Positions 46,179 to 55,839 of a stretch of DNA of 64,000 nt are shown in pieces; position 1 is the stretch's first letter, and every line of letters starts with the position of its first letter. The translations under genes and the position numbers were made by a program. The notes below the pieces were generated by a model. That model saw only the letters and a program-made list of their open reading frames with translations, searched no databases and was not told the DNA's origin. Source of the DNA: Pseudoalteromonas luteoviolacea (GTDB lineage: Bacteria > Pseudomonadota > Gammaproteobacteria > Enterobacterales > Alteromonadaceae); contig NZ_JWIC01000003.1 in the NCBI RefSeq assembly GCF_000814765.1, positions 69,501 to 133,500 on the forward strand. The letters run 5' to 3'.

Positions 46179-47174
46179 CTAAGATTTTCCTGTCACAACA
46201 AACTGCGCTAATTGCTGACCTAACTTATCGGCAAGTTTGCCCATGGCATTGCTTTTTGCTGTGTCTTTAAAGCTTGAAGCCGCTTTCACCTTCGCATTGA
46301 AATGGGCTTTTTCTTCACCTTGTTCTTTAACTACAAGGTAGCTTTCAGCAAGGCTATAGTACGTACCTGATTTTTCCATGTCTTGCCAATCAACACGGAA
46401 ACTCAAGTCGAAATCAGCGTTGTGATGTGTGACCTTGATACCTTGGGTAGTGAGCGCTTTCGCAAGCATATCCCTGACTTTTAAGTGTTTGTTACTGTCT
46501 GCATTAATACTAAAGCTAATATCATTTAGTAGTGCATCTGCTAACTCCAGTTTGGTACGAACTGGGTTTGGCATACTGACATGCGCAGCTTGAAGCATTT
46601 GCAAATAGTTGTTGTACTTGTCTCGCTTCACACCCAATTCTTTTAATGCAACCGCACTTTTCATTGCCAAACTTTTACTTTGAGTTGGTGATAACTGAAA
46701 GTGACTGATTTCGTCATCGATGGCATTAATTGATAACTCAGTTTGCATCACAGCTTCAGTACGATTAAATGCGGCCAATGCGTACAGAGTCTTATTGTCA
46801 GCACTGATATATTCATCTTCTATCTTTACCCCTTGCAATTGGATATTGGGCACTTGTGATTGAATATACTCGTCAATATGAAACGTCATTGATTTGTTAT
46901 CCGCTTGTTGACTGATTGTCGTATTAGCAGAGATCGTGACATTTAGCTGTTTTGCTAATGCTAAGCGAGCGGACTCTTGCGCCGCGAGTTTAGCTTGCTG
47001 TAAGTCGCCTGTATTTTGAGCGCTCCCAACACCATACACCATATAGCTAGAAGCGGGGGTGACAGAAACCCATTGTGGCGTAGCACTTTGTTTTACCTGG
47101 CTCGCTGAGTTACTCTGGCAGCCTGTTAGTAAAGTGGCGGCTATTATTATCGCTAAAAGCGGTTTAGAAGCCAA
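46179..47174 (-). CDS. LPP20-type outer-membrane lipoprotein
   Basis: This is the last gene of a three-gene lipoprotein operon. I prefer the TTG at 47174, preceded by GGAG, because it gives a clean lipoprotein signal (LASKPLLAIIIAATLLTGC). Longer starts at 47216 and 47228 remain possible. After the Cys comes an LPP20/FlgP-like module (VYGVGSAQNTGDLQQAKLAA, then ARLALAKQLNVTI), typical of surface or flagellum-associated lipoproteins. The C-terminal half is a second alpha/beta domain. It overlaps lpoB by 11 bases. Confidence 0.75.
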   Translation of the reverse strand: MASKPLLAIIIAATLLTGCQSNSASQVKQSATPQWVSVTPASSYMVYGVGSAQNTGDLQQAKLAAQESARLALAKQLNVTISANTTISQQADNKSMTFHIDEYIQSQVPNIQLQGVKIEDEYISADNKTLYALAAFNRTEAVMQTELSINAIDDEISHFQLSPTQSKSLAMKSAVALKELGVKRDKYNNYLQMLQAAHVSMPNPVRTKLELADALLNDISFSINADSNKHLKVRDMLAKALTTQGIKVTHHNADFDLSFRVDWQDMEKSGTYYSLAESYLVVKEQGEEKAHFNAKVKAASSFKDTAKSNAMGKLADKLGQQLAQFVVTGKS

Positions 47175-47778
47175 AACGTGAACGCTCCTGCAGTTTTTGT
47201 ATTTTCTTCTGTCCATTCCATACCTCACGGTTTGTAGTCATGTCTATTAAACGCAAGTCAACTTGATAAAAAGTGGCGCGATCACCACCTTGCTCATCAA
47301 CGAAAGAGTTGATAGTGCCTGACAGTGCGTAATCAGCGCCGTATTCTTGCCCCATTTCATTTTGAGTTTCTAGACTAGAGTTTAACTCTTGATCTTTTCT
47401 CTCTTCACGTATTTCGCGACGTACATCTTTATTGGCGACGAAATCCGCTTGGCCGCTACGTAAAATTGAACGTTTTAAGTCATTCAAAAATGTATCTACA
47501 GCGATATGTTGATGTGATTTGTTACGTACCGATTGGATGATGATAGCAGGTTTAGACCCTTCTCTTTGTAAGTGATCGTTCACCCATGGAAAGCTTAACA
47601 TGTCGTTGATCATGGCTTCTGCAACGAGTTGAGAGTCCTTTGCATTCCATTTGTCAGATAATGCAACCTCTTGATTTGCATCAACTCGTTGCACTTTGGT
47701 TGATGAACAGCCAGAAAGAGCAAGCGTACAAGCTACAAATAGCGGAGTAAGTTTTAGTAAGGTCTTATTACATTTCAT
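47164..47778 (-). CDS. lpoB: PBP1b activator lipoprotein LpoB
   Basis: LpoB is the outer-membrane lipoprotein that stimulates the peptidoglycan synthase PBP1b. The lipobox is LALSGC (Cys about 24). The globular domain has the family's IIQSVRNKSHQHIAVDTFL, REEIREERKDQELNSS-like charged helix and YGADYALSGTINSFVD. The 204-residue length is close to E. coli LpoB (213). It starts within the stop of the COG3014-type gene (ATGA overlap), and its own end overlaps the LPP20-type gene, so the three are translationally coupled. Confidence 0.88.
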   Translation of the reverse strand: MKCNKTLLKLTPLFVACTLALSGCSSTKVQRVDANQEVALSDKWNAKDSQLVAEAMINDMLSFPWVNDHLQREGSKPAIIIQSVRNKSHQHIAVDTFLNDLKRSILRSGQADFVANKDVRREIREERKDQELNSSLETQNEMGQEYGADYALSGTINSFVDEQGGDRATFYQVDLRLIDMTTNREVWNGQKKIQKLQERSRFGF

Positions 47779-49508
47779 AACAATTTTCCATTAAAAAAAG
47801 TTGAATCTGTGGTTTGGGCACGTACTTTATTTAAGAAAGTACGTGTATGCCAAAGCGTAATATCATCGACTATTTGTATCGTTTCAGTTTGTTCGATCAC
47901 TTGTCCTGATGATAAATGTGTTTTAAGAGTGATTACGTGTTTTCCCTTGGTTATTGGGAGTTGAACATAGTTAATTTGTGCAGGTAAAGATTGCCATTGC
48001 CTTAAATCAGCAGAGGCAGTCACGGCATTGACAACCGAAGTGGCTAGTTTTGCAAATCCAGAAAATGAGGCGTCTAATCCAGTTGCAGAAATCGCTTTTT
48101 GTGCCGTCATCGCTTTTACTATTTCCCTCGCCAATGCAATTTGAATTTCAGAATTCGCGTTATTTAGAGCATCTTGGAGTGTGAGTAAGCTGACAGAATA
48201 TATCTTGTTTAAAGTAGCGACTTTTTGGTTCCCTACCCACACTTCGGAATGATTTATTTGCTTTTGTACTGGCTCAAGGTAGGTGACTGAAATACGACTA
48301 CCATATTCAAGGGCACTGACAAGACCTAGATCCACGGCATCTTCCCAAAGAGGGCCCAAAGGAATGCGTTTAGTAAGGGCACCCATGGCAACATCGCCAA
48401 TATCGCCCGAAGCATAGTTTTGGATCAGGTCAAAGAGACTGGTATCGGCATAGAGCATTTGAAACCAGCGCATTTGGGCCTGCTGCTCTTGTCGCGTGCC
48501 CCAAAGGATAGGTGTCATAACCAGTGCTTTTGCTTCTTCGTCGATATTTAACAGTAGATTAAATTGTTTTCTTTGCGGGCCAATCCCAATGTTTTGCAAA
48601 ATATTGAGAATGGGCTGAGCGGACTTCGTACTGTCACTCTTTAGCGCTTTCTTTAGTTTCGCAACTTCATTAGCGTAACCGCCAGCGGCTTGCATGACAC
48701 GCAGTAAGTCAGTTTTTACTTGAGTAATGATGGAGCCATTAATATTGTATTGTTTAGCAAATCCGTTTTCGAAGGCTTGTAATGACCTTTGATATTGAAG
48801 CCTTGCAGCGTCTAACTCTCCACTTCGCTCAAACAGAATGCCGCTGATATAGTGGGCAAATGCATCATCTTTGTACTCTATATCTTTGAGCAAATCATTA
48901 GGGGCAAATAAAGGTCTAGTCAAATTATTGATTTGTCGAGTTAAGTTATCCAGACCAGATGGTTCTTGCTCGTTATCGTAACCACCAGACTTGTCTTTAA
49001 TACCGATCAAATAAGTATCCAATTGACGCATTTCTACCAATGCAGAGTCAAGTAGAGCTTGACGTCCTGTACTAGCCTGATTGGCCAAGGCATTGTAGTT
49101 GAGCGCTTTATAAAAGTTTATCAGAGGACGATGGTATATTTTACCTGCGTAAGTGGTATAAGAGGGTCCACTGAGCAGGGCAAGTGCACTTTCAGAAATA
49201 CTAATTGTATATTGTTCTTCTATGATTTGTTGTGCTTGGTCTAAAAGTTGATTGCTGAGTTGATAATTACCTTGCAGGTGATTGAGCATGCCCAGCTCTA
49301 AATAATGCAGCAGTTTACTTTTACCCGTGGCGGAGTAGTCCGAGCGAATCGTTTGTTTAGCTGTTTCAAACTGCCCCTGCTGCGCTAATAAAATGGCACT
49401 TTTATTAGCAGGTGTACTTTGACACCCAATTAACAAAAATGCATAAACTATTGTTAAGAAAGCAAAGTGCGATTTGTATACTATGTTATTTAGCACATTG
49501 ACATCCAT
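47775..49508 (-). CDS. COG3014-type lipoprotein with TPR-like region
   Basis: This 577-residue lipoprotein (lipobox LLIGC, Cys about 29) resembles the uncharacterised COG3014 group that accompanies LpoB-like genes. The N-terminal half has TPR-like helices (LLHYLELGMLNHLQGNYQLS, PLINFYKALNYNALANQ). The C-terminal half includes a hydrophobic, glycine-rich part followed by WQSLPAQINYVQLPITKGKH, a beta-rich module. It is first in the operon COG3014-lpoB-LPP20, is divergent from a second LPP20-type gene, and has no known function. Confidence 0.75.
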   Translation of the reverse strand: MDVNVLNNIVYKSHFAFLTIVYAFLLIGCQSTPANKSAILLAQQGQFETAKQTIRSDYSATGKSKLLHYLELGMLNHLQGNYQLSNQLLDQAQQIIEEQYTISISESALALLSGPSYTTYAGKIYHRPLINFYKALNYNALANQASTGRQALLDSALVEMRQLDTYLIGIKDKSGGYDNEQEPSGLDNLTRQINNLTRPLFAPNDLLKDIEYKDDAFAHYISGILFERSGELDAARLQYQRSLQAFENGFAKQYNINGSIITQVKTDLLRVMQAAGGYANEVAKLKKALKSDSTKSAQPILNILQNIGIGPQRKQFNLLLNIDEEAKALVMTPILWGTRQEQQAQMRWFQMLYADTSLFDLIQNYASGDIGDVAMGALTKRIPLGPLWEDAVDLGLVSALEYGSRISVTYLEPVQKQINHSEVWVGNQKVATLNKIYSVSLLTLQDALNNANSEIQIALAREIVKAMTAQKAISATGLDASFSGFAKLATSVVNAVTASADLRQWQSLPAQINYVQLPITKGKHVITLKTHLSSGQVIEQTETIQIVDDITLWHTRTFLNKVRAQTTDSTFFNGKLL

Positions 49509-49701
49509 GACTTGTAAAAAACATGACAGTGACTATACCAATTAATTCAGTTATATTGTCAGCAAGTTTAAGATTTTTTTAATCTTTTTAAAGAATAAAG
49601 TTGTAAAAAATCGTTCTTACAATTTATTACTGTAATTAGCCTGACCTTTTGTTAAATTTAAATCATCGCTTTAGGCAATCAATCTTACGAAGGAAAATAC
49701 C

Positions 49702-50280
49702 ATGAAACTTAAATCGCTACTTACAACTGTGCTTGTTACAGGGATCTTGGCAGGTTGTAGCTCTACACAAGATAAGTCTGCTTCTCAATCGAAAGTAAAT
49801 ATTCCAGATTGGGTTTTAAATCCAACAATTGAGAACGGTATCGCTGCTGCAGATTGTGTTAAATTCTCTGGTAATATCTCAATTGACCAAAAAAGCTCAG
49901 TGGCTAACGCTCGTTTAGCATTGGCACAGCAAATTGAGACGCGTATTGAAGGCTTGGACAAAACATTTGCAAATCGTACAGATGCCAATGATGACACGAC
50001 GGTTGGTTCTACGTTCAGTTCGGTATCAAAGCAGCTTACTAAGCAAACACTTAACGGCTCTCGTGTAAATAGAGCTGATGTAGTTGAGATAGGCGGTAAA
50101 GACTATTATTGTTCGCTCGTTGTATTATCTCCTCAGCTAACGCAATCGCTCTTTAAAGATGTGATCAAAGAGAGCAAAAAAGAAATCAACCCTCAAGATG
50201 AAAAGTTCTTATACCAAGAATTCAAAGCGTATAAAGCTGAAAAAGATTTAGAAAAAGAAATTGCTAGATTAACGAATTAA
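49702..50280 (+). CDS. Second LPP20-type lipoprotein
   Basis: The 192-residue precursor has a lipobox LAGC (Cys about 19), followed by IPDWVLNPTIENGIAAADCV and ANARLALAQQIETRIEGLD, both typical of the LPP20 family. It is divergent from the COG3014-type gene and followed after a terminator by a lytic transglycosylase gene. The ribosome-binding site GAAGGAAA is well placed. Together with the LPP20-type gene at 46.2-47.2 kb it gives two paralogues on either side of the cluster. Confidence 0.85.
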   Translation: MKLKSLLTTVLVTGILAGCSSTQDKSASQSKVNIPDWVLNPTIENGIAAADCVKFSGNISIDQKSSVANARLALAQQIETRIEGLDKTFANRTDANDDTTVGSTFSSVSKQLTKQTLNGSRVNRADVVEIGGKDYYCSLVVLSPQLTQSLFKDVIKESKKEINPQDEKFLYQEFKAYKAEKDLEKEIARLTN

Positions 50281-50284
50281 TAAA

Positions 50285-50307
50285 GCGCGCTCTCAGGCGC
50301 GTTTTTT
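50285..50307 (+). terminator. Rho-independent terminator after the second LPP20-type gene
   Basis: GCGCGC pairs with GCGCGT (one G-T wobble) around TCTCAG and is followed by six T residues. It lies between the lipoprotein and transglycosylase genes and may attenuate read-through. Confidence 0.75.
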
Positions 50308-50325
50308 GCTTGTAAGGATTTTAAA

Positions 50326-51654
50326 GTGAAGAAAGTACTAGCACTAACAATCGCTTATCAATTTATGGCAAGTACTGTGTATGCCAGTACTGCAACACTT
50401 TTTGATGAGTTGTCACAAGAGATGCAAGGGTATGATAGCAAGAAGCAATCTAGCCCTAATTCCAGTTCAGAACAAACTGAATTTGAAAAATTCAAAGCTC
50501 AGCACTTAGGTGAATATGAGCAGTTTGTTGAACAGCATTTGGCAGAGTACGACGCGTTTAGAGATGAATTAATTAAAGAGTGGGGCGAAGCAAAGATCGC
50601 ATCACAAAGTGAGTATGTCACATACTCTGAAGATAACCGCGCTCGACTTGAAGTTGATTTTGAACGCAATGAAGTTGTCTTGAGTATTCGTCACGAAGAT
50701 GAAGGCGCGCCATCAAAGTCAGAGATACACAGAGAGTTTGAACGTTTTAGGCAGGCTGAAAGCGCCTTAATACAAAGTTTTTTTAATGGTGATCCAGCCT
50801 CACTGGATAAAGCGGCCATCCAAGACTATGAAATTGACAGAAACTTAAAAGTTAATGCCATCATCGATGCCAAGGCAAAGATAAAGCAGCAAACCGTAGA
50901 ACAAAAGCAGTTGTTGGAGAAAAAAGCGGACGAACTGTTGGTTTCACCTGAAACGAGTGAAGCGGAAGTAGTGAGCAAACTGGTCAAAGATAAGGCTAAA
51001 CTTGACCAATTGGAAGTAAAGCGCATACAAAATCTTGCGCAATCGGTAAGGCAAATAGCGGGACAAAATGATGAAAAAGTCACAAAAGTGACGATTAAGT
51101 TGCCGCAGGGGAGCTTAGCTAAAAAGCGTGCTTCAAATTACACTGAGAATATTGCCAAACATAGTGAGCGATTTGAAATTGAGCCAAGTTTAGTATTGGC
51201 GGTAATGCATACAGAGAGCCACTTTAATCCCCTTGCTAAGTCTCACATACCAGCATACGGCTTAATGCAGGTCGTACCTACTAGCGCGGGTGTCGACGTG
51301 AATCGTTTCTTATTTAAAATTGATGCACCTATGAGTGCGCCTTACTTATATGTGGTAAACAATAATATTGAAGCGGGGACGGCGTACTTGCATTTGCTCA
51401 ATGACAGGTATCTGAGTCACATAAAGGACCCTTTAAGCAGAAAATACTGCATGATTGCCGCTTATAATACAGGTGCTGGTAACGTGGCGAGAGTATTCAA
51501 TACCAATGATTCTCGCAATATTCGCGCTGCGGCGAAGATTATTAATTCAATGCCACCAGAGCGTGTTTTAGAGGCATTGCAAGCAGGGTTGCCTTACGAT
51601 GAGACCAAGCATTACCTCAAAAAAGTATTAACTGCTGAAAAACTTTATATTTAA
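50326..51654 (+). CDS. MltC-like lytic transglycosylase
   Basis: The 442-residue precursor has a signal peptide (about residues 1-21), a DUF3393-type N-terminal region (about 25-260, rich in charged helices) and a C-terminal SLT domain (about 280-430). The catalytic Glu is in MHTESHFNPLAKS, followed by PAYGLMQVVPTSAG and CMIAAYNTGAGNVARVF. It resembles MltC but has no lipobox Cys, so it should be soluble in the periplasm. The start is GTG at 50326 after TAAGGA. It cleaves peptidoglycan glycan strands. Confidence 0.88.
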   Translation: MKKVLALTIAYQFMASTVYASTATLFDELSQEMQGYDSKKQSSPNSSSEQTEFEKFKAQHLGEYEQFVEQHLAEYDAFRDELIKEWGEAKIASQSEYVTYSEDNRARLEVDFERNEVVLSIRHEDEGAPSKSEIHREFERFRQAESALIQSFFNGDPASLDKAAIQDYEIDRNLKVNAIIDAKAKIKQQTVEQKQLLEKKADELLVSPETSEAEVVSKLVKDKAKLDQLEVKRIQNLAQSVRQIAGQNDEKVTKVTIKLPQGSLAKKRASNYTENIAKHSERFEIEPSLVLAVMHTESHFNPLAKSHIPAYGLMQVVPTSAGVDVNRFLFKIDAPMSAPYLYVVNNNIEAGTAYLHLLNDRYLSHIKDPLSRKYCMIAAYNTGAGNVARVFNTNDSRNIRAAAKIINSMPPERVLEALQAGLPYDETKHYLKKVLTAEKLYI

Positions 51655-51704
51655 GCAAGCATGAGTAGCAAGTTTACTTGCTACTTTGATTGGCATGTTG
51701 CCAT

Positions 51705-51839
51705 CCTGACCTGACCTGACCTGACCTGACCTGACCTGACCTGACCTGACCTGACCTGACCTGACCTGACCTGACCTGACCTGACCTGACCTGACCTGAC
51801 CTGACCTGACCTGACCTGACCTGACCTGACCTGACCTGA
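51705..51839. repeat. Pentanucleotide microsatellite (CCTGA)27
   Basis: Twenty-seven perfect tandem copies of CCTGA (135 bases) lie between the transglycosylase gene and the terminator before rne. A perfect tract of this length should change size by slippage. It is outside both genes. On the plus strand it would form most of the 3' untranslated part of the transglycosylase mRNA. An open frame reading SGQVR repeats on the minus strand is an artefact of the unit length. Confidence 0.97.
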
Positions 51840-51892
51840 TTTGGTTTGACCTTAAACCAACGTAATTTTTAATGATTAGCTTAGAAGTGCGT

Positions 51893-51927
51893 AAAAAAAA
51901 ACCAGTCAATAATGACTGGTTTTTTTA
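51893..51927. terminator. Bidirectional terminator between the transglycosylase gene and rne
   Basis: ACCAGTCA-ATAA-TGACTGGT (51901-51920) is flanked by eight A residues on the left and seven T residues on the right. It can terminate both the plus-strand transcript and the rne transcript. Confidence 0.92.
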
Positions 51928-51949
51928 TTTACGAACATGTCTCGGGCGT

Positions 51950-54900
51950 TTATTCGACCGCTTGCGGAGATGCCATTTGAGCACTTGCTCGGGCAGTAGG
52001 TGATTTAGAGCCTACTCCTAAGCCACTAGGCTTAATAGCCGCTCTTAGTTCGTTTGGCATAGCCTTAGGCACTGTAATGTCTACTAACGTGTCTACAGAG
52101 CTTGCTTTCGTCATAGGCGATGCTGATGTGCAGCTGTAACGTGTACGACTGCATGTTGCAAGCGCAGCTTCTGCTACAGGCGCAGCTTCTGCTACAGGCG
52201 CAGCTTCTGCTACAGGCGCAGCTTCTGCTACAGGTGCCGTTTCTGCTACAGGCGCAGCTTCTGCTACAGGTGCCGTTTCTGCTACAGGCGCAGGGTCTGC
52301 TACAGGCGCAGGGTCTGCTACAGGTGCAGGCTCTGCTACAGGTGCAGGTTCTGCTACAGGTGCAGGTTCTGCTACAGGTGCAGGTTCTGCTACAGGTGCC
52401 GCTTCTGCTACAGGTGCCGCTTCTGCTACAGGTGCCGCTTCTGCTTCAGGTGCAGGTTCTGCTACAGGTGCAGGTTCTGCTACAGGCGCAGGGTCTGTTA
52501 CAGGTGCAGGTTCTGCTCCAGGTGCAGTTTCTGCTGCAGGTGCAGCTTCTGCTACAGGTGCAGTTTCTGCTACAGGTGCAGTTTCTGCTGCAGGTGCAGC
52601 TTCTGCTACAGGCGCAGTTTCTGCTACAGGCGCAGTTTCTGCTACAGGTTCTGCTACAGGCGCAGCTTCTGCTACAGGCGTAGTTTCTGCTACAGGCGTA
52701 GTTTCTGCTACAGGTGCAGTTTCTGCAATAGGTGCCTGTTCAGTCAAAGGAGTTGACTCAATCACAGGTACTTGTCCAGCTAGGGGGGCTTGCTCAATCG
52801 TTTGAGTCTCACCAGAGCGTTGTTGTGCTTCAAATTCAGCCGCAGCCTGATCAGCAACAGGCACAAAAGCAGGTGCAGACTGACGATTTGCTGATTCACC
52901 ACGTTTACGTCTTTGTCCTGCTGCTCTTAGATGACGAGGAGAACGTCTCGAGCGAGTTTTTGCTTCACGCTTATCCGTGTCTGCTTCTTCAGTATGTTCA
53001 GCCACGGCTGCGACAGTCTCTGCTTGCTCATGTTCTTCAATGCTATTTGATTGAACAGCAGCTTCAGCTTTTTCCAACGTTTCCGAATCAGTGTGCTTCA
53101 CCTCTGCAACTACTGGTGCTTCTTCAACAGGTTTAACCGGTTGCTCAGCGCGTACGGTCTCTATAGATGTTTGAGGTGCCTCCGTTGCAACGGTTTCTTG
53201 AGTCGTTTCAACTGGGTTTTCAACACGTACTTTCTTACGTAAATTGCGACGTTGACGACGTTGCTTAACAGGCTTCTCTTTTTGCTCCTGCTGAGTATCT
53301 TGTTTTTGATTCTCATTGCTAACAGTCTTTGGCTTATCAGAATCTACACGTTTACGGTTGTTTTGACGGCGTCGCTTGTTACGATTTTCAGAGCGTTCTT
53401 GGTTCTCTGAACGATCTTTATCTTCGCCTTTGCCTAGATTCTCGTTTGTTGTTGTCTCTTTCTGTGCATCACCACGTCCACGACCTTTACGTCTTTGATT
53501 GCGACGACGGTTGTCTTGCTTTCCACGGCGCTTTGGTTGCTGCTTCTTCTCTTCTTCTTTAGGTTGCTCCTCTTCAGAAGAGAGTAGGCCTTTTAACCAA
53601 TTCGTTACGCGCGTAAAAAAACTAGGAGTTTGCTCAGACTTTTTAGACGTTAATGTCTGAGGTGCTTTCTTCACCTCTGGCTGAGAAGCCGGGGCTGGCG
53701 ATGAAGGCATTACCACGCCTTTTAATACAGGCTCCTCTTTAGGAGTTGCCTGCGTCATTTGCACTTCTACAATATCAGCTTCTGGCTCTGCGACTTGCTC
53801 ATAACTAGCAAGTTCAGGCACATCATCCTTACGAAGGCGAATAACCTCATAGTGTGGCGTTTCCAAATGTTGATTTGGAATAATGACAACGTGACAGTTG
53901 TGTCGTTTCTCAATACGCTGCACTGCACGACGCTTTTCGTTGAGTAAGAACGAACCGACTTTGACAGGCACTTGCGCATTGACCTGAGCAGTATTTTCTT
54001 TAATTGCCTCTTCTTCGATCAATCTCAGAATTGACAATGCGATAGACTCGTTGGAGCGGATTGTGCCTTGGCCACTACAACGTGGACATGTATGTTGGCT
54101 CGCTTCGCCAAGAGATGGACGCAAGCGTTGGCGTGACATCTCTAGAAGACCGAATCGTGAAATCTTACCGATTTGGACACGAGCTCTGTCAGCTCTAACT
54201 GCTTCTTTTAAACGATTTTCAACTTCGCGCTGGTGACGTGGCGGTGTCATATCTATGAAATCGATGACAATAAGACCACCAAGATCTCGGAGTCTTAATT
54301 GTCTGGCTATTTCATCTGCAGCTTCTAAGTTTGTATTAAGCGCTGTTTCTTCGATATCTCCGCCTTTTGTTGCTTTAGACGAGTTGATATCGATAGAAGT
54401 AAGTGCTTCTGTAGGGTCGATGACAATCGAGCCACCAGAAGGTAAGCGTACTTCGCGTTGGAATGCAGACTCAATTTGGCTTTCAATTTGATAGTGTGTG
54501 AATAATGGCACATCGTTTTTGTACAGTTTCACACGGTTTATAAAGTCTGGTCTGAAACGTTCGATGTGCGCTCTGGCTTCATCGAACACTTTTTGCTTAT
54601 CAATTAAGATCTCACCAATGTCACGACGTAGGTAATCGCGAATAGCTCTGAAAATAACATTACTTTCTTGGTGGATTAAAAAAGGTGCTTTACGGCTGTC
54701 AGCAGCTTCTTGAATGGCTTGCCAATGTACTAGGAGTGCTTTTAAATCGTATTCAAGTTCCTCAAATGACTTGCCAACCCCCGCGGTGCGAACGATAAGC
54801 CCCATGCCTTTAGGAAGCTTGAGGCGGCTTAACGCTTCTTTAAGCTCGATGCGTTCATCGCCTTCAATACGGCGAGAAATACCACCGGCTCTCGGGTTGT

Positions 54901-55294
54901 TTGGCATGAGCACCAAATAACTACCAGCAACGCTGATAAAGGTCGTTAATGCTGCGCCTTTTTGTCCGCGCTCTTCTTTGTCGACTTGAACAATAACTTC
55001 CTGACCTTCTTTGATCACATCTTTGATATTTGGGCGACCATTAAACGTGTAGCCATCAGGGAAGTAAGTTTTAGCGATTTCTTTGAGGGGAAGGAAGCCG
55101 TGACGCTCTGCGCCATAATCGACAAAAGCAGCTTCAAGTGAGGGTTCAATACGGGTTATTTTGCCTTTATAAATATTGGCTTTCTTTTGTTCGTGACCTG
55201 GGCTCTCTATATCTAAATCGTATAGACGCTGGCCATCAACCAGTGCAACACGCATTTCTTCTTGCTGCGTTGCATTGATTAGCATGCGTTTCAT
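51950..55294 (-). CDS. rne: Ribonuclease E
   Basis: RNase E is the degradosome endonuclease that processes rRNA and tRNA and initiates mRNA decay. The catalytic half (about residues 1-510) is strongly conserved: [20 protein letters not shown], the S1 domain, catalytic Asp residues in DIN and IDFIDMT segments, and the zinc-link CPRCSGQG. A membrane-targeting helix ([14 protein letters not shown]) and Arg-rich RNA-binding regions follow. From about residue 850, some 32 hexapeptide repeats of APVAE type extend the scaffold, before a conserved end (SPMTKA and SPQAVE). The 1114-residue length is similar to E. coli despite the repeats. Confidence 0.96.
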   Translation of the reverse strand: MKRMLINATQQEEMRVALVDGQRLYDLDIESPGHEQKKANIYKGKITRIEPSLEAAFVDYGAERHGFLPLKEIAKTYFPDGYTFNGRPNIKDVIKEGQEVIVQVDKEERGQKGAALTTFISVAGSYLVLMPNNPRAGGISRRIEGDERIELKEALSRLKLPKGMGLIVRTAGVGKSFEELEYDLKALLVHWQAIQEAADSRKAPFLIHQESNVIFRAIRDYLRRDIGEILIDKQKVFDEARAHIERFRPDFINRVKLYKNDVPLFTHYQIESQIESAFQREVRLPSGGSIVIDPTEALTSIDINSSKATKGGDIEETALNTNLEAADEIARQLRLRDLGGLIVIDFIDMTPPRHQREVENRLKEAVRADRARVQIGKISRFGLLEMSRQRLRPSLGEASQHTCPRCSGQGTIRSNESIALSILRLIEEEAIKENTAQVNAQVPVKVGSFLLNEKRRAVQRIEKRHNCHVVIIPNQHLETPHYEVIRLRKDDVPELASYEQVAEPEADIVEVQMTQATPKEEPVLKGVVMPSSPAPASQPEVKKAPQTLTSKKSEQTPSFFTRVTNWLKGLLSSEEEQPKEEEKKQQPKRRGKQDNRRRNQRRKGRGRGDAQKETTTNENLGKGEDKDRSENQERSENRNKRRRQNNRKRVDSDKPKTVSNENQKQDTQQEQKEKPVKQRRQRRNLRKKVRVENPVETTQETVATEAPQTSIETVRAEQPVKPVEEAPVVAEVKHTDSETLEKAEAAVQSNSIEEHEQAETVAAVAEHTEEADTDKREAKTRSRRSPRHLRAAGQRRKRGESANRQSAPAFVPVADQAAAEFEAQQRSGETQTIEQAPLAGQVPVIESTPLTEQAPIAETAPVAETTPVAETTPVAEAAPVAEPVAETAPVAETAPVAEAAPAAETAPVAETAPVAEAAPAAETAPGAEPAPVTDPAPVAEPAPVAEPAPEAEAAPVAEAAPVAEAAPVAEPAPVAEPAPVAEPAPVAEPAPVADPAPVADPAPVAETAPVAEAAPVAETAPVAEAAPVAEAAPVAEAAPVAEAALATCSRTRYSCTSASPMTKASSVDTLVDITVPKAMPNELRAAIKPSGLGVGSKSPTARASAQMASPQAVE
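52158..52736 (-). repeat. 18-bp tandem repeats in rne encoding about 32 APVAE-type hexapeptides
   Basis: The coding strand consists of about 32 units of 18 bases, one of them truncated to 12. Units vary at codon 6 (Thr, Ala or Pro) and a few other positions, and adjacent blocks share the same variants, which points to recent local duplication. Copy-number change in steps of 18 would keep the reading frame. Confidence 0.93.
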
Positions 55295-55839
55295 ATTTTC
55301 TTATACTCTATTTACTTTATTTATCTTCCCATACTTACATTGCGTCGGGGCGATAAAATTCTACTTATACTATTCTTGTGCGCCATTGCAGGCAGTTTAA
55401 ATGTTCCTGTTACTGATGCAGTCTCACGACTGGGGAGAAGGGAACTTAGTCTGTTTTAACACTTATGCCTGAATCATATTGTCGACGGGTTAAAAAATAG
55501 CTTTTACTTTTGCTACAGAACTCGCTCGGGTTAAACACACCCACAAATTTACACAAGACACGATAGTTTTGCTTTTATTTACTCGTACGTCGCGTCTGGC
55601 GATACAAGGATGAACTGTTACACGCTTCACCTTATGCCAATTACACGTAATAATTGTCTTGGGTCGGAGATAAAAGCTTTGGAAATCTTAGCTCTGATCT
55701 GTATGATCCTCCACCCAAGATGTGCATCACGACAGTTTATTTGCGATAAAAAGCAATGCTCGCAAAATTTGCGAGTCGATTATCCCACTAATAACTGTGT
55801 GATAGCAACTAAATTATTACTCAAATCAGTGATTAGGCA
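55295..55839. other. Divergent regulatory region between rne and rluC, including the rne leader
   Basis: These 545 bases contain no supportable gene; a plus-strand frame at 55610-55876 overlaps the rluC start and has no family resemblance. A long rne leader, as used in E. coli for autoregulation, fits this gap. The hairpin CTCGCAAAATTTGCGAG (55759-55775) lies near the predicted transcript start. Confidence 0.6.
55779..55808 (-). promoter_or_regulatory. Candidate rne promoter
   Basis: On the minus strand TTGCTA (55808-55803) and GATAAT (55784-55779) are 18 bases apart, and a TGG precedes the -10 (extended -10 form). The transcript would begin near 55772, giving a leader of about 480 bases. 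Confidence 0.45.

Noticed and set aside
51628-51909. Minus-strand frame encoding SGQVR repeats
   Set aside because: A pentamer with no stop in any frame produces an open frame automatically; it also crosses the terminator.
52120-52683. Open frame on the plus strand encoding LLQAQ-type repeats
   Set aside because: It is the antisense of the 18-base rne repeats; a repeat unit divisible by three with no stops opens several frames.
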